Made by a program: the position numbers and the translations under genes
The notes under the pieces: generated by a model
What the model was told of the DNA's origin: nothing
Databases searched by the model: none
Seen by the model: the letters and a program-made list of their open reading frames with translations, nothing else
NCBI GenBank assembly: GCA_913775315.1
Contig: CAJYIX010000017.1
Span: forward strand, 1-64,000
Length of the DNA stretch: 64,000 nucleotides
DNA from: an uncultured Sphingomonas sp.
GTDB taxonomy: Bacteria; Pseudomonadota; Alphaproteobacteria; Sphingomonadales; Sphingomonadaceae
Reading direction: 5' to 3'
In this document: positions 53,040-64,000 of the stretch, in pieces
How the letters are laid out: the number at the start of each line of letters is the position of its first letter
Position numbering within the stretch: the stretch's first letter is position 1

Positions 53040-54665
53040 ATGGCCAACGCCGTTTCCGCCAATCGGGCCGAGCTGATCGCGATCGCCGATTCGGTCGCCA
53101 AGGAAAAGCTGATCGACCGCGCCATCGTCATCGAGGCGATGGAAGAGGCGATCCAGCGCGCCGCAAAGAACCGCTACGGCGCCGAGATGGACATCCGCGC
53201 CAAGCTCGACGCAGGGAGCGGCGACCTTCGCCTGTGGCGCGTGGTCGAGGTGGTCGAGGAAGTCGACGACCTCTACAAGCAGGTCGACCTGAAGGGTGCG
53301 CAGAAGCTGAAGAAGGATGCCGCGCTCGGCGACTTCCTCGTCGATCCGCTGCCGCCGATCGAGTTCGGCCGCATCCAGGCGCAGGCCAGCAAGCAGATCA
53401 TCTTCCAGAAGGTCCGCGACGCGGAGCGCGAGCGCCAGCATGAGGAGTTCAAGGACCGCGTCGGCGAGATCATCACCGGCGTCGTCAAGCGCGTCGAGTT
53501 CGGCCATGTCGTCGTCGACCTGGGCCGGGCCGAGGGCGTCATCCGCCGCGACCAGCAGATCCCGCGCGAGGTCGTCCGCGTCGGCGACCGCGTGCGCAGC
53601 CTGATCCTGTCGGTGCGCCGCGAGAATCGCGGGCCGCAGATTTTCCTCAGCCGCGCGCACCCCGACTTCATGAAGAAGCTGTTCGCGCAGGAAGTGCCCG
53701 AGATCTACGACGGTATCATCGAGATCAAGGCCGCCGCCCGCGATCCGGGTTCGCGCGCCAAGATCGGCGTCATCAGCCGCGATTCGTCGATCGACCCGGT
53801 CGGCGCGTGCGTCGGCATGAAGGGCAGCCGCGTGCAGGCCGTCGTGCAGGAGATGCAGGGCGAGAAGATCGATATCATCCCCTGGTCGCCGGATACGGCC
53901 ACCTTCGTCGTCAACGCGCTTCAGCCGGCGAACGTCGCGCGTGTGGTGATCGACGAGGAGGACGACCGGATCGAGGTGGTGGTCCCCGATGATCAGCTTT
54001 CGCTCGCCATCGGTCGCCGCGGCCAGAATGTCCGCCTTGCCAGCCAGCTGACGGGCAAGGGCATCGATATTCTGACCGAGACCGACGCCAGCGAGAAGCG
54101 CCAGGCCGACTTCGTCCGCAATTCAGAGACGTTCCAGAACGAGCTCGACGTGGACGAGACGCTGGCGCAGCTGCTGGTGGCCGAGGGCTTCTCGGAACTC
54201 GAAGAGGTCGCCTATGTCGAGCTCGACGAGCTCGCGAGCATCGAGGGCTTCGACGACGAACTGGCGCAGGAGCTTCAGAGCCGTGCGCAGGAAGCGCTGG
54301 AGCGCCGCGAGGATGCCGCGCGCGAGGAGCGCCGGGCGCTCGGCGTCGAGGACGATCTGGCGACGATGCCCTATCTGACCGAGGCGATGCTCGTCACGCT
54401 GGGCAAGGCGGGGATCAAGACGCTCGACGATCTCGCCGACCTCGCCACCGACGAACTGGTCGAGAAGCGCCGCGCCGAACCGCGCCGCCGCGGCGAGGAT
54501 GCGCCGCGCAAGCCCGAGAACAAGGGCGGCATCCTCGGCGAGTACGGCCTTTCCGACGAGCAGGGCAACGAGATCATCATGGCCGCCCGCGCGCACTGGT
54601 TCGAGGACGAAGCAGCGCCTGCGGCAGAGGTCGAGGAGGACGCAAATGCGGAATCCTCACAATGA
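53040..54665 (+). CDS. nusA: Transcription termination/antitermination factor NusA
   Basis: 541 residues. The N-terminal RNA polymerase-binding domain (about 1-130) is followed by S1 (about 135-200; GEIITGVVKRVEFGHVVVDL), KH1 (about 205-280; DPVGACVGMKGSRVQAV) and KH2 (about 285-345; QLSLAIGRRGQNVRLASQL). C-terminal acidic repeats with ELDELASIEGFDDELAQEL and a helix-hairpin-helix-like stretch follow. It regulates pausing, termination and antitermination. All expected domains are present. Confidence 0.96.
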   Translation: MANAVSANRAELIAIADSVAKEKLIDRAIVIEAMEEAIQRAAKNRYGAEMDIRAKLDAGSGDLRLWRVVEVVEEVDDLYKQVDLKGAQKLKKDAALGDFLVDPLPPIEFGRIQAQASKQIIFQKVRDAERERQHEEFKDRVGEIITGVVKRVEFGHVVVDLGRAEGVIRRDQQIPREVVRVGDRVRSLILSVRRENRGPQIFLSRAHPDFMKKLFAQEVPEIYDGIIEIKAAARDPGSRAKIGVISRDSSIDPVGACVGMKGSRVQAVVQEMQGEKIDIIPWSPDTATFVVNALQPANVARVVIDEEDDRIEVVVPDDQLSLAIGRRGQNVRLASQLTGKGIDILTETDASEKRQADFVRNSETFQNELDVDETLAQLLVAEGFSELEEVAYVELDELASIEGFDDELAQELQSRAQEALERREDAAREERRALGVEDDLATMPYLTEAMLVTLGKAGIKTLDDLADLATDELVEKRRAEPRRRGEDAPRKPENKGGILGEYGLSDEQGNEIIMAARAHWFEDEAAPAAEVEEDANAESSQ

Positions 54666-54722
54666 GCGCGCTTTCGCACCGTTGATCGCGGCATCGCGCC
54701 CCTCCGCTGAGGAGGGGCCGCG

Positions 54723-55478
54723 ATGAATGACCGCAGCTGTATCCTGTCGCGGGAGACCGGCCCGCGCGAGGGGCTCGTGCGCCTGGCGCTCGGCCCCGAT
54801 GGCAGCATTCATCCCGACGTGCGCGCCAAGGCCCCCGGCCGCGGCGCGTGGATCGGCGTGGACAAGCCCGCGCTGGAGGCGGCGATCGCCAAGGGTCGCC
54901 TTCGCGGCGCCCTGTCGCGCGCGTTCAAGACGAGCGACATCACCGTGCCCGCCGACCTGGCCGACCGGATCGCCGACGCGCTGCAACGCGCGACGCTCGA
55001 CCGGCTGGGGCTGGAGGCGAAGGCGGGGACGCTGCTGACCGGCGGCGAGCGGATCGAGGAAGCTGCCCGGCTCGGCCGGCTGCATTGCCTGTATCACGCG
55101 GCCGACGCCGGCGGCGACGGTGTGCGCAAGCTCGCCCAAGCCTGGCGCGTCGGCCGCGATGCCGAGGGATCGGGCCTGACCGGGGTGGTATTGCCGATCC
55201 CGCGCACCATATTGTCGTTGGCGCTAGGCCGCGAAAATGTGGTACATATCGGTCTGACCGACGCCAGAGCAGCGAAGCGGGTGAGCGAAACGCTCGATCG
55301 CTGGCTGCATTTTATCGGACCTGAACCTACCGCCCAGCCTTGCGAAACCGGCTCGCAGGGCGCATCGACCGCAACCACGGTCCTGCGCGGAACTGCCGGC
55401 CACGACGCCCCGGTGAAAGCCGGAACGAATGGCCCGGCCGACGCCGGAACGAACGAAGGACTTCGAGTACCCGAATGA
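54723..55478 (+). CDS. YlxR-like RNA-binding protein (DUF448) with L7Ae-like C-terminal part
   Basis: 251 residues. The YlxR domain (about 1-75) shows the family block around CILSRETGPREGLVRLALGPDG, VRAKAPGRGAWIGVD and RGALSRAFK. A second domain (about 85-195; LGLEAKAGTLLTGGERIEEA, LSLALGRENVVHIGL) is the L7Ae/YlxQ-like partner fused in alphaproteobacteria. The last 45 residues are low complexity. ATG at 54723 follows GAGGAGG. Four-base overlap with infB. The usual Met-Arg-Asn-type N-terminal extension is not in this frame, though a frame encoding it lies just upstream (see findings). Confidence 0.88.
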   Translation: MNDRSCILSRETGPREGLVRLALGPDGSIHPDVRAKAPGRGAWIGVDKPALEAAIAKGRLRGALSRAFKTSDITVPADLADRIADALQRATLDRLGLEAKAGTLLTGGERIEEAARLGRLHCLYHAADAGGDGVRKLAQAWRVGRDAEGSGLTGVVLPIPRTILSLALGRENVVHIGLTDARAAKRVSETLDRWLHFIGPEPTAQPCETGSQGASTATTVLRGTAGHDAPVKAGTNGPADAGTNEGLRVPE

Positions 55479-58219
55479 GCGATACGGACAACGACAAGCC
55501 GAAGCTGGGCGCGCGCGCGCCGCTGGGCCTCAAGCGCACGGTCGAGACGGGCAAGGTGAAGCAGAGCTTCAGCCATGGCCGCTCCAACACCGTCGTGGTC
55601 GAGGTGAAGCGCCGGCGCATGATCGGCCGTCCGGGCGAGGACACGGGTGCGCCTGTCCAGGAGGCGGCGCCGGCCGCCCCTGCCCCCGCCGCTGCGGCCC
55701 CGCCGCCGCCGCCGGCCCCCGTGCGTCGCCCGCCGACGAACGAGACTCCGCACGAGCGCCAGGCACGCCTGCTGCGCGAGGCCGAGGAGCAGCGCATGGC
55801 CGCGCTCGAGGACGCGCGTCGCCGTGACGAGCGCCTGCGCGCCGAAGCGGCCGAGGCCGAAGTTCGCCGCCAGGCCGAAAAGGCCGAGGCTGAGGCCGCC
55901 GAGCGCGCGGCTGCAGCCGCCGCCGAAGCCGAAGCGGCCAAGCCCGCCCCGACACCCGAGCCTGCGCCCGGCCCCACCCCGGCCCCGCAGCCCGAGCCGG
56001 AGGTCGCAAAGGCGGCCGAGCCCGCGCCTGCGCCGACCAAGGTTGAGCCCGTGGCCCCGCCCGCGCCGCCGCAGCCGGTAACGCTCCAGCTCGATCCGGG
56101 CTTGCCCGCGCCGCGCCGGTTCAGCCCCGTCGCGCGCCCCGAAATTCCGAAGCCGCAGCCCAAGCCAGAGCCGAAGCAGGAAGCGCCCGCCGCCACGGCG
56201 AGCACTGCCGGCGGTCAGGCGGCTGCCCCGCGTTCGGCGCCGAGCGGCACCGGCGCGGCGACCCCGCGCCGCGATGCGCCTGCACGTCCCGCGCCGTCGC
56301 GCGACCGCAAGGGCGACGATCGCCGCCAGTCGGGCAAGCTCACGGTCAACCGTGCGCTGAACGAGGACGGCGGCGCGCGTGCCCGCAGCCTCGCCGCGCT
56401 CAAGCGTGCGCGTGAAAAGGAACGCCGCGGCCATGGCGGCCCGCGCGAGCCGCAGGCCAAGCAGGTTCGCGACGTCAAGGTGCCCGAGGCGATCACCGTG
56501 CAGGAGCTCGCCAACCGCATGGCCGAGCGCGGCGCCGACCTCGTCAAGTCGCTGTTCAAGATGGGCATGCCCGTCACGCTGACGCAGACGATCGACCAGG
56601 ACACCGCCGAACTGCTCGTCACCGAGTTCGGTCACAACATCAAGCGCGTGTCGGACAGCGACATCGACATCCAGCTCGACACGACGGAGGACGATGACGG
56701 CGCGCTGCTGCCGCGGCCGCCGGTGGTCACGATCATGGGCCATGTCGATCACGGCAAGACGTCGCTGCTCGATGCCCTTCGCGGCACCGACGTGGTGCGC
56801 GGCGAGGCGGGTGGCATCACCCAGCATATCGGCGCCTATCAGGTGACGCAGAAGGACAAGTCGAAGATCACCTTCCTCGACACGCCCGGCCACGAGGCGT
56901 TCACCGAGATGCGTGCCCGCGGCGCCAACGTGACCGACATCGTCGTGCTCGTCGTCGCCGCCGACGACGGCCTGATGCCGCAGACGGTCGAGGCCATCAA
57001 TCACACCCGCGCGGCGGGCGTGCCGATGATCGTCGCGATCAACAAGATCGACAAGCACGAGGCCAATGCCCAGAAGATCCGCGAGCGGCTTCTGAGCGAG
57101 GAAGTCGTGGTCGAGGAAATGGGCGGCGAGACGCAGGACGTCGAGGTGTCGGCGCTCAAGAAGATCGGCCTCGACGACCTGATCGAGAAGATCCAGCTCC
57201 AGGCCGAACTGCTCGAACTGCGCGCCAACCCGGATCGTGCGGCCGAGGGTACTGTGATCGAGGCCAAGCTCGACAAGGGCCGCGGTCCGGTCGCGACGGT
57301 GCTCGTCAGCCGCGGCACGCTCAAGGTCGGCGACGTGTTCGTCGCCGGTGCCGAGAGCGGCAAGGTCCGCGCGCTGGTCAACGACAAGGGCCAGCAGGTC
57401 AAGGAAGCCGGTCCCTCGACCCCGGTCGAGGTGCTGGGCCTGTCGGGCGTGCCGATGGCCGGCGACCCGGTGCAGGTCGTGGAGAACGAGGCCCGCGCCC
57501 GCGAGGTCGCTGCCTATCGCCAGTCGGTCCTGACGCAGAAGCGCACGACCAACGCGCCCGCCAGCCTCGAGAGCATGTTCTCGGCGCTGTCGGCGAAGAA
57601 GGCGATCGAATATCCGCTGGTGGTCAAGGCCGACACGCAAGGGTCGGTCGAGGCGATCGTCGCCGCGATCAATAAGATCTCGACCGACGAGATCCGCGCG
57701 CGCGTCCTCCATTCGGGCGTCGGCGGCATCACCGAGAGCGACGTGAACGTGGCCGCGGCCTCGGGCGCGCCGATCATCGGATTCAACGTGCGCCCCAATG
57801 CCAAGGCGCGCGAGATCGCCGAGCGGAACAAGGTCGCGTTCAAATATTACGACGTGATCTACGACCTCACCGACGAGATCCGCGCCGGCATGGCGGGCGA
57901 GCTCGGGCCGGAGGCGTTCGAGACGGTCGTCGGCCGGGCGGAAATCCGCGAGGTCTTCTCGGCGGGCAAGCACGGCAAGGCGGCGGGTCTGCTCGTCACC
58001 GAAGGTGTCATCCGAAAGGCGCTCAAGGCCCGCATCACGCGCGCCGACGTCATCATCTACCAGGGCGAGATCGCGTCGCTGCGCCGCTTCAAGGACGATG
58101 TGGCCGAAGTGCGCGCGGGCCTCGAATGCGGTGTGACGTTCAGCCAGAACTTCACCGACATCAAGGCCGGCGACTATCTCGAAACCTTCGAGGTGGAGAT
58201 GCGCGAGCGGACGCTCTGA
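55475..58219 (+). CDS. infB: Translation initiation factor IF-2
   Basis: 914 residues. An N-terminal conserved motif ([20 protein letters not shown]) is followed by a long Ala/Pro/Glu-rich region to about 320, typical of sphingomonad IF-2. The IF2_N domain follows (about 340-390; [20 protein letters not shown]), then the GTPase with G1 GHVDHGKT at 422-429, G3 DTPGHEAF and G4 NKID, and the fMet-tRNA-binding C-terminal domains. The start ATG at 55475 overlaps the YlxR stop (ATGA). Delivers initiator tRNA to the 30S subunit. Confidence 0.97.
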   Translation: MSDTDNDKPKLGARAPLGLKRTVETGKVKQSFSHGRSNTVVVEVKRRRMIGRPGEDTGAPVQEAAPAAPAPAAAAPPPPPAPVRRPPTNETPHERQARLLREAEEQRMAALEDARRRDERLRAEAAEAEVRRQAEKAEAEAAERAAAAAAEAEAAKPAPTPEPAPGPTPAPQPEPEVAKAAEPAPAPTKVEPVAPPAPPQPVTLQLDPGLPAPRRFSPVARPEIPKPQPKPEPKQEAPAATASTAGGQAAAPRSAPSGTGAATPRRDAPARPAPSRDRKGDDRRQSGKLTVNRALNEDGGARARSLAALKRAREKERRGHGGPREPQAKQVRDVKVPEAITVQELANRMAERGADLVKSLFKMGMPVTLTQTIDQDTAELLVTEFGHNIKRVSDSDIDIQLDTTEDDDGALLPRPPVVTIMGHVDHGKTSLLDALRGTDVVRGEAGGITQHIGAYQVTQKDKSKITFLDTPGHEAFTEMRARGANVTDIVVLVVAADDGLMPQTVEAINHTRAAGVPMIVAINKIDKHEANAQKIRERLLSEEVVVEEMGGETQDVEVSALKKIGLDDLIEKIQLQAELLELRANPDRAAEGTVIEAKLDKGRGPVATVLVSRGTLKVGDVFVAGAESGKVRALVNDKGQQVKEAGPSTPVEVLGLSGVPMAGDPVQVVENEARAREVAAYRQSVLTQKRTTNAPASLESMFSALSAKKAIEYPLVVKADTQGSVEAIVAAINKISTDEIRARVLHSGVGGITESDVNVAAASGAPIIGFNVRPNAKAREIAERNKVAFKYYDVIYDLTDEIRAGMAGELGPEAFETVVGRAEIREVFSAGKHGKAAGLLVTEGVIRKALKARITRADVIIYQGEIASLRRFKDDVAEVRAGLECGVTFSQNFTDIKAGDYLETFEVEMRERTL

Positions 58220-58241
58220 GCGTCCGCTCCGCGAGGGTCTG

Positions 58242-58655
58242 ATGGCACGCCAGCAAGATAGTTCGCCCGAGGGCCGCTCGGTCCGGCTGCTGCGCGTGGG
58301 CGAGCAGGTTCGTCATGTCCTGTCCGACGTGCTGATGCGCGGGGACGTGCATGACGACGTGCTCGCCGCGCACAGCGTCAGCGTGACCGAGGTTCGGATG
58401 TCCCCCGACCTTCGCCACGCGACGGTGTTCATCAAGCCGCTGTTGGGATCGGAAGAGGCCGCGGTGCTCAAGGCGCTGCGCACCAACACCGCCTATCTCC
58501 AGCGCGAGGTGGCAGGCCGCATCAACCTGAAATATGCCGCCAAGCTCAAGTTCCTGGTCGACGAGAGCTTTGACGAAGGCGACCGCATCGACGCGCTGCT
58601 GCGCTCGCCCAAGGTAGCGCGCGACCTTGAGGAAGACGATCAGGCCGAGGGCTGA
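58242..58655 (+). CDS. rbfA: Ribosome-binding factor A
   Basis: 137 residues. [21 protein letters not shown] and [22 protein letters not shown] show the KH-like fold of Rbf[23 protein letters not shown] matches the C-terminal part with an acidic tail added. Helps 30S maturation and cold adaptation. It lies 22 bases past infB and overlaps the converging yceI gene by 16 bases. Confidence 0.94.
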   Translation: MARQQDSSPEGRSVRLLRVGEQVRHVLSDVLMRGDVHDDVLAAHSVSVTEVRMSPDLRHATVFIKPLLGSEEAAVLKALRTNTAYLQREVAGRINLKYAAKLKFLVDESFDEGDRIDALLRSPKVARDLEEDDQAEG

Positions 58656-59197
58656 AGATCGGCCTCGATCGCGATGCGCACCCGGCGCCCGACGATCAGC
58701 GGATAGGCGGTCATCCCGAAATCCCGGCGATCGATCTCGGTCACGGCGGACACGTGAAAGCCGCCGCCCGCCGCCAGCGTCTCGATCGGTCGTGAGAAGC
58801 GCACGTCGAGCCTGGCAGGTCGGCTGACCCCGCGCGCGACCACGTTCCCGTCGATGGTGCCCGTCGCGGATCCGGTGGGGTGCAGGCCCGACCCGACGAA
58901 GCGCACGATCGGATGGCGCGCCACATCAAAGAAGTCCTCACCCTTCAATCGCCGCTCGGTCACGCTGTCAGGAGCGACCAGCGCCGCGGCATCAACCCGT
59001 ACGTCGAGGCGAACGTCGTCGCCGACCACATCGGCGGACCCTTCGACTTTCGGGAAGCGCGCGGTCTTCCTGGCAAAGCCGAAAAAGCTAACCGTGGCCG
59101 TGACGAGACTGTCCGCGGAATCGACCGCCAGCCGCCGGTCGGGCACCTCGAGGAACAGGGAAAGCAGGGCGATCAGGCCAGCCATCGCCCGCATCAT
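58640..59197 (-). CDS. YceI-family lipocalin-like periplasmic protein
   Basis: 185 residues with an N-terminal hydrophobic segment ([18 protein letters not shown]). The beta-barrel pattern includes [20 protein letters not shown], the block around [18 protein letters not shown], and [20 protein letters not shown], the YceI signature. The family binds polyisoprenoids or amphiphiles. ATG at 59197 has GAGG eight bases upstream; the in-frame ATG at 59194 is the alternative. Interrupts the rbfA-truB region on the opposite strand. Confidence 0.87.
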   Translation of the reverse strand: MMRAMAGLIALLSLFLEVPDRRLAVDSADSLVTATVSFFGFARKTARFPKVEGSADVVGDDVRLDVRVDAAALVAPDSVTERRLKGEDFFDVARHPIVRFVGSGLHPTGSATGTIDGNVVARGVSRPARLDVRFSRPIETLAAGGGFHVSAVTEIDRRDFGMTAYPLIVGRRVRIAIEADLQPSA

Positions 59198-59253
59198 GCG
59201 CCCGTCCTCGCGCCTTCGCAATCGGGGACCGCGCTGCTAAGGCGGCGGCCGCG

Positions 59254-59838
59254 ATGGCCAAGCTCTATTTCTACTACGCCTCGATGAATGCGGGGAAGTC
59301 GACCACGCTGCTTCAGGCCGACTTCAACTATCGTGAGCGGGGGCTGCACACGATGCTGTTCACCGCCGCGCTCGACGATCGGGCGGGCGCGGGGCGGATC
59401 GGGTCGCGCATTGGCCTGGGCGCCGACGCGACCGCGTTCGACGCGGCGACCGACCTGTTCGCCGTCGTCATGGCGGAGCACGCGCACCGCACCGTCGGCT
59501 GCGTGCTGGTCGATGAGGCGCAGTTCCTGTCGGGCCGCCAAGTCGATCAGCTTGCCGCGCTGGCCGACAAGGCGGACATTCCCGTCCTCGCCTATGGCCT
59601 GCGCACTGATTTCCGCGGGGCGCTGTTCGAGGGGGCGGCGCGGCTGCTGGCGATCGCCGACTCGCTAACCGAACTGAAGTCGATCTGCCCCTGCGGTCGC
59701 AAGGCAACGATGAACCTGCGCGTCGATGCCGAAGGACAGGCGGTGCGCGAGGGCGCGCAGACGGAGATCGGCGGCAACGACCGCTACGTGGCGCTCTGCC
59801 GCCGCCATTTCACCGAGGCAATGGAAGCCGCGGCCTAG
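59254..59838 (+). CDS. tdk: Thymidine kinase
   Basis: 194 residues, type II TK. P-loop MNAGKSTTLL has Lys15; the catalytic Glu88 is in LVDEAQFL; the lasso zinc site has CPCG and a C-terminal CRRH. Phosphorylates thymidine for salvage. The ATG at 59254 begins MAKLYFYYASMNAGKS. Its stop shares a CTAG with the convergent metallopeptidase gene. Confidence 0.95.
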   Translation: MAKLYFYYASMNAGKSTTLLQADFNYRERGLHTMLFTAALDDRAGAGRIGSRIGLGADATAFDAATDLFAVVMAEHAHRTVGCVLVDEAQFLSGRQVDQLAALADKADIPVLAYGLRTDFRGALFEGAARLLAIADSLTELKSICPCGRKATMNLRVDAEGQAVREGAQTEIGGNDRYVALCRRHFTEAMEAAA

Positions 59839-60761
59839 CGCCACATCCGCGCGATCAGCCGCTCCCCCTCCGGATCGTGCGCGGAAAGGTCGGCACGCGT
59901 GAACGGGAAGAAGTCGTTGCGGCTGAAATAGGCCTCGGTCAGTTCGGCGAAATATTCGGCGGCGTTGGTCCGCGCATAGGCATCGACGGTCGAGCCGTCA
60001 TGGCGCTTGACCGCCAGATAGCGTCCGCTTGCCATCGCATCCCGATAGGTCGCCTCGATCACCGCGCGATCGGCGTCGGGCAATCGGAAGAAATAGGCGT
60101 GCGCCAGCTCGTGCAGGATGTATCCGGGCTGCACCCGCGCGGCGTCGACGAACACCGCCGCATCCGAGACCTCGATCCCGCGCGTCATCTCGGTCGTGCG
60201 GCCGTGCGCAACCAGCCAGCCCGGATCGGGATGGTACATGCCGCCCGGCCCCGAATGGTCGAGGAGGAAGATCGGCGTGCCCCGCACCTGCGCCAGCGCG
60301 GCGGCGGGCAGCACCGCGTCAACCTCATTCAGCATGCGCGCGATCGTCGCCAGTGCCGTTCGAGCCGGCTCGCGCTTCGGGCGCAACGCGAGGTCGACGA
60401 AGACCTTCCAGCCCGGCGGCGCAGGAACGCGGCGATAGCGGCTGGTGCCCACATAAGTGCCGTTCAGCACCCCGTCGATCCGCACCCGGCGACGACAGCG
60501 GCCGGCGGGATCGACCAGCTCGAACAGATGGCCCGGATAGGTATCGAGCGCCATGAACCCGCCGGGTTCCACGATCCCCTGATCGACCGCCCTGCCCGCC
60601 CGGTCGATCCAGCGCAGGCGAAGCGGCACCGGGCCGCCGTTCTGAAAGGCGTATTGGCCGCGCGTCCCGTCCGGCCGGTCCACGGATGCCGGGGCCGGTC
60701 CCGCACAACCGGGCGACGAAGCGGCCAGGGCAAGCGCGGTCAGCGCGGTCGCGATCATCAT
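59835..60761 (-). CDS. Lipoprotein with pVHL-like beta domain fused to HExxH metallopeptidase
   Basis: 308 residues from ATG 60761 (MMIATALTALALAASSPGC); an ATG at 60758 is nearly equal. The leader has a weak lipobox (SPGC). Residues about 36-95 match the von Hippel-Lindau beta-domain pattern: asparagine-led strand, LRLRWIDRAG, VEPGGFMALDTYPGHLFELVD. The second part (about 130-308) has the zinc motif HELAHAYFF with His217, Glu218 and His221, and a candidate third ligand Glu273 in NAAEYFAELTEAYF. Family knowledge: bacterial VHL-beta proteins are secreted and of unknown role. Inference: an envelope or secreted zinc protease with a binding module. Divergent from truB. Confidence 0.78.
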   Translation of the reverse strand: MMIATALTALALAASSPGCAGPAPASVDRPDGTRGQYAFQNGGPVPLRLRWIDRAGRAVDQGIVEPGGFMALDTYPGHLFELVDPAGRCRRRVRIDGVLNGTYVGTSRYRRVPAPPGWKVFVDLALRPKREPARTALATIARMLNEVDAVLPAAALAQVRGTPIFLLDHSGPGGMYHPDPGWLVAHGRTTEMTRGIEVSDAAVFVDAARVQPGYILHELAHAYFFRLPDADRAVIEATYRDAMASGRYLAVKRHDGSTVDAYARTNAAEYFAELTEAYFSRNDFFPFTRADLSAHDPEGERLIARMWR

Positions 60762-60870
60762 CTGTCTCCCATGGCCCGGCGCCAGTCTTCGGTAGCGATT
60801 GCGGCGGCTTGAGGGCGCGGGCGCACGCGCGGCTGGCGCTCCGACCCGCCAGCGACTAACCGCGCTCGCC

Positions 60871-61761
60871 ATGCATGGCTGGATCATCCTCGACAAACCG
60901 CTCGGTCTCGGCTCGACACAGGGCGTGAGCGCAGTGAAGCGCGCGCTGCGCCAGGGCGGCTACGGCAAGGCCAAGGTCGGGCATGGCGGTACGCTGGATC
61001 CGCTGGCGACGGGCGTGCTGCCGATCGCGGTGGGCGAGGCGACCAAGCTCGCCGGGCGGATGCTCGACAGCGACAAGGTCTATGACTTCACCGTCAGTTT
61101 CGGGACCGAGACCGACACGCTCGATGCCGAGGGCAAGGTCGTGGCGGAGAGTGACGTGCGCCGCGATGCAGCCGCAATCGAGGCGGTCCTGCCGCACTTC
61201 ACCGGGCCGATCGAACAAGTGCCGCCGGCCTATTCGGCGCTCAAGGTGGACGGCGAGCGCGCCTACGATCTGGCGCGCGCGGGCGAGACGTTCGAGCTGG
61301 CGACGCGTGCCGTCACGATCCATTCGCTCGACCTGACGCCCCCCGGCGAGGGGCCGCTCGACGCCGCCACCTTCACCGCGCATGTCTCCAAGGGCACCTA
61401 TATCCGCAGCCTCGCACGCGACATCGCATACGCCCTCGGCACCGTCGGGCATGTGACGATGCTGCGCCGGGTAAAGGCGGGGCCGTTCGGGCTGGATCAG
61501 GCGATTCCGCTGGACATTCTGGCTGAGGCCAGTAAGGGCCGCACGCTTGAGAACTATATCCTGCCGCTGAGGGCGGGGCTGGACGACATCCCGGCTCTAT
61601 CCCTCGAACCCGGTCAGGCAGGAGCGCTCCGTCAGGGGCGGGTGCTGACCGGATCTGCTGCCGACGATGGCCAATATTTCGCGCTGGACGGTGAAACGCC
61701 GGTCGCGCTGGTCGAGGTGACGGGCGGAAACGTCCGCGTCGTACGGGGCTTCAACCTGTGA
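60871..61761 (+). CDS. truB: tRNA pseudouridine-55 synthase
   Basis: 296 residues. Makes pseudouridine 55 in the T-loop of tRNAs. The catalytic Asp43 is in [33 protein letters not shown] and [17 protein letters not shown] are the other family motifs. The C-terminal part is a PUA-like domain. ATG at 60871 gives the standard [12 protein letters not shown] start; the frame is open upstream without family resemblance. 22 bases before rpsO. Confidence 0.95.
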   Translation: MHGWIILDKPLGLGSTQGVSAVKRALRQGGYGKAKVGHGGTLDPLATGVLPIAVGEATKLAGRMLDSDKVYDFTVSFGTETDTLDAEGKVVAESDVRRDAAAIEAVLPHFTGPIEQVPPAYSALKVDGERAYDLARAGETFELATRAVTIHSLDLTPPGEGPLDAATFTAHVSKGTYIRSLARDIAYALGTVGHVTMLRRVKAGPFGLDQAIPLDILAEASKGRTLENYILPLRAGLDDIPALSLEPGQAGALRQGRVLTGSAADDGQYFALDGETPVALVEVTGGNVRVVRGFNL

Positions 61762-61783
61762 CACGATGTCGAGGACAAGAAAC

Positions 61784-62053
61784 ATGACGATCACTGCCGA
61801 GCGCAAGGAAGCGCTGATCCAGGACAACGCCCGCAACAGCGGCGACACGGGCAGCCCCGAGGTCCAGATCGCGATCCTGACCGAGCGCATCGCCAACCTG
61901 ACCGAGCACTTCAAGACGCACGCCAAGGACAACCATTCGCGTCGCGGCCTGCTGATGCTGGTCAACAAGCGTCGCAGCCTTCTCGACTATCTGAAGAAGA
62001 AGGATGCGGACCGCTATACCGCACTGATCGCGAAGCTGGGTCTTCGCAAGTAA
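61784..62053 (+). CDS. rpsO: 30S ribosomal protein S15
   Basis: 89 residues, the invariant S15 length. Starts [16 protein letters not shown]; contains [35 protein letters not shown] and a terminal KLGLRK. Binds 16S rRNA in the 30S platform. The upstream in-frame ATG at 61766 is not used by family standards. Followed by a hairpin-T terminator and then pnp, the classical order in which S15 and PNPase expression are linked by RNA processing. Confidence 0.97.
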   Translation: MTITAERKEALIQDNARNSGDTGSPEVQIAILTERIANLTEHFKTHAKDNHSRRGLLMLVNKRRSLLDYLKKKDADRYTALIAKLGLRK

Positions 62054-62059
62054 TCCGGG

Positions 62060-62084
62060 ACGGCTCCGCGATGCGGGGCCGTTT
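62060..62084 (+). terminator. Hairpin terminator/processing site after rpsO
   Basis: ACGGCTCCGC at 62060-62069 pairs with GCGGGGCCGT at 62073-62082 with one mismatch around a 3-base loop, followed by TT. It starts six bases after the rpsO stop. In enterobacteria the rpsO-pnp gap is cut by RNase E and RNase III, so partial read-through to pnp is expected. Confidence 0.75.
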
Positions 62085-62209
62085 CCATATCCGGCAGGGC
62101 GCAATTCGGCGCCATGGCGGCGGCGGAAATTCCGCCATCTGCGGGCGATCAGCGTCCGCATCCAAGTAGGCCCCGGCCCGCATCGGGCGGCCGGTGTGAA
62201 GGAAACGAA

Positions 62210-64000
<1,791 letters not shown>

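Overview
The window is chromosomal DNA of a very GC-rich alphaproteobacterium, most likely a Sphingomonas or close sphingomonad. I base this on the gene content and order (mrcA-prfB, an RNase E with an acidic insertion in its S1 domain, rimP-nusA-ylxR-infB-rbfA ... truB-rpsO-pnp), the many 1- and 4-base start/stop overlaps, frequent GTG/TTG starts, and short dispersed palindromic repeats bounded by CGTCA/TGACG. No rRNA, CRISPR array, transposase or phage gene was seen. There are two tRNAs: Arg(CCG) and Leu(GAG).

Layout. 0-5.6 kb: a leftward cell-wall and translation block (amidase, class A PBP, release factor 2, exported methyltransferase). 5.6-8.8 kb: RNase E with a long leader and a strong terminator. 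9-17 kb: thioesterase, MliC-domain lipoprotein, acidic protein, Bcr/CflA exporter, 2-oxoglutarate oxygenase, homoserine dehydrogenase, and an AmpG-like permease coupled to a serine hydrolase. 17.3-24.6 kb: a metal-homeostasis locus with czcC-czcA-vit facing a response regulator/histidine kinase pair and no adaptor gene. 24.6-28.9 kb: an exported truncated haemoglobin and a DUF3034 outer-membrane protein, divergent from a periplasmic cupredoxin and a GGDEF-EAL receptor. 29-35.8 kb: ABC-2 exporter, MATE transporter, GH27 glycosidase and an amino-acid ester hydrolase. 35.8-36.8 kb: a single low-GC gene with GIY-YIG-like motifs, apparently acquired. 36.8-46.8 kb: DUF3617 protein, M20 amidohydrolase, Ada, S1C protease, PriA, a GAF/PAS/GGDEF cyclase, transaldolase-like aldolase and two unknowns.

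46.9-50.2 kb holds the least explained unit: a 45-residue peptide gene, two paralogous proteins with HEAT-like C-termini (one also cupin-like), an orphan winged-helix regulator with a degenerate receiver, and a crotonase, all leftward with tiny gaps. 50.3-52.3 kb has two paired PaaI thioesterases and a PQQ sugar dehydrogenase lipoprotein. From 52.4 kb to the right edge lies the conserved rimP/nusA/infB/rbfA/truB/rpsO/pnp region, interrupted by yceI, tdk and an unusual lipoprotein joining a pVHL-like beta domain to an HExxH metallopeptidase.

Best candidates for undescribed biology: the peptide/paralogue/regulator unit at 47.7-50.2 kb, the divergent haem-copper-cyclic-di-GMP unit at 24.6-28.9 kb, the VHL-metallopeptidase at 59.8-60.8 kb and the GIY-YIG-like island at 35.8-36.8 kb. 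A further oddity is that four convergent gene pairs end in a single shared CTAG.
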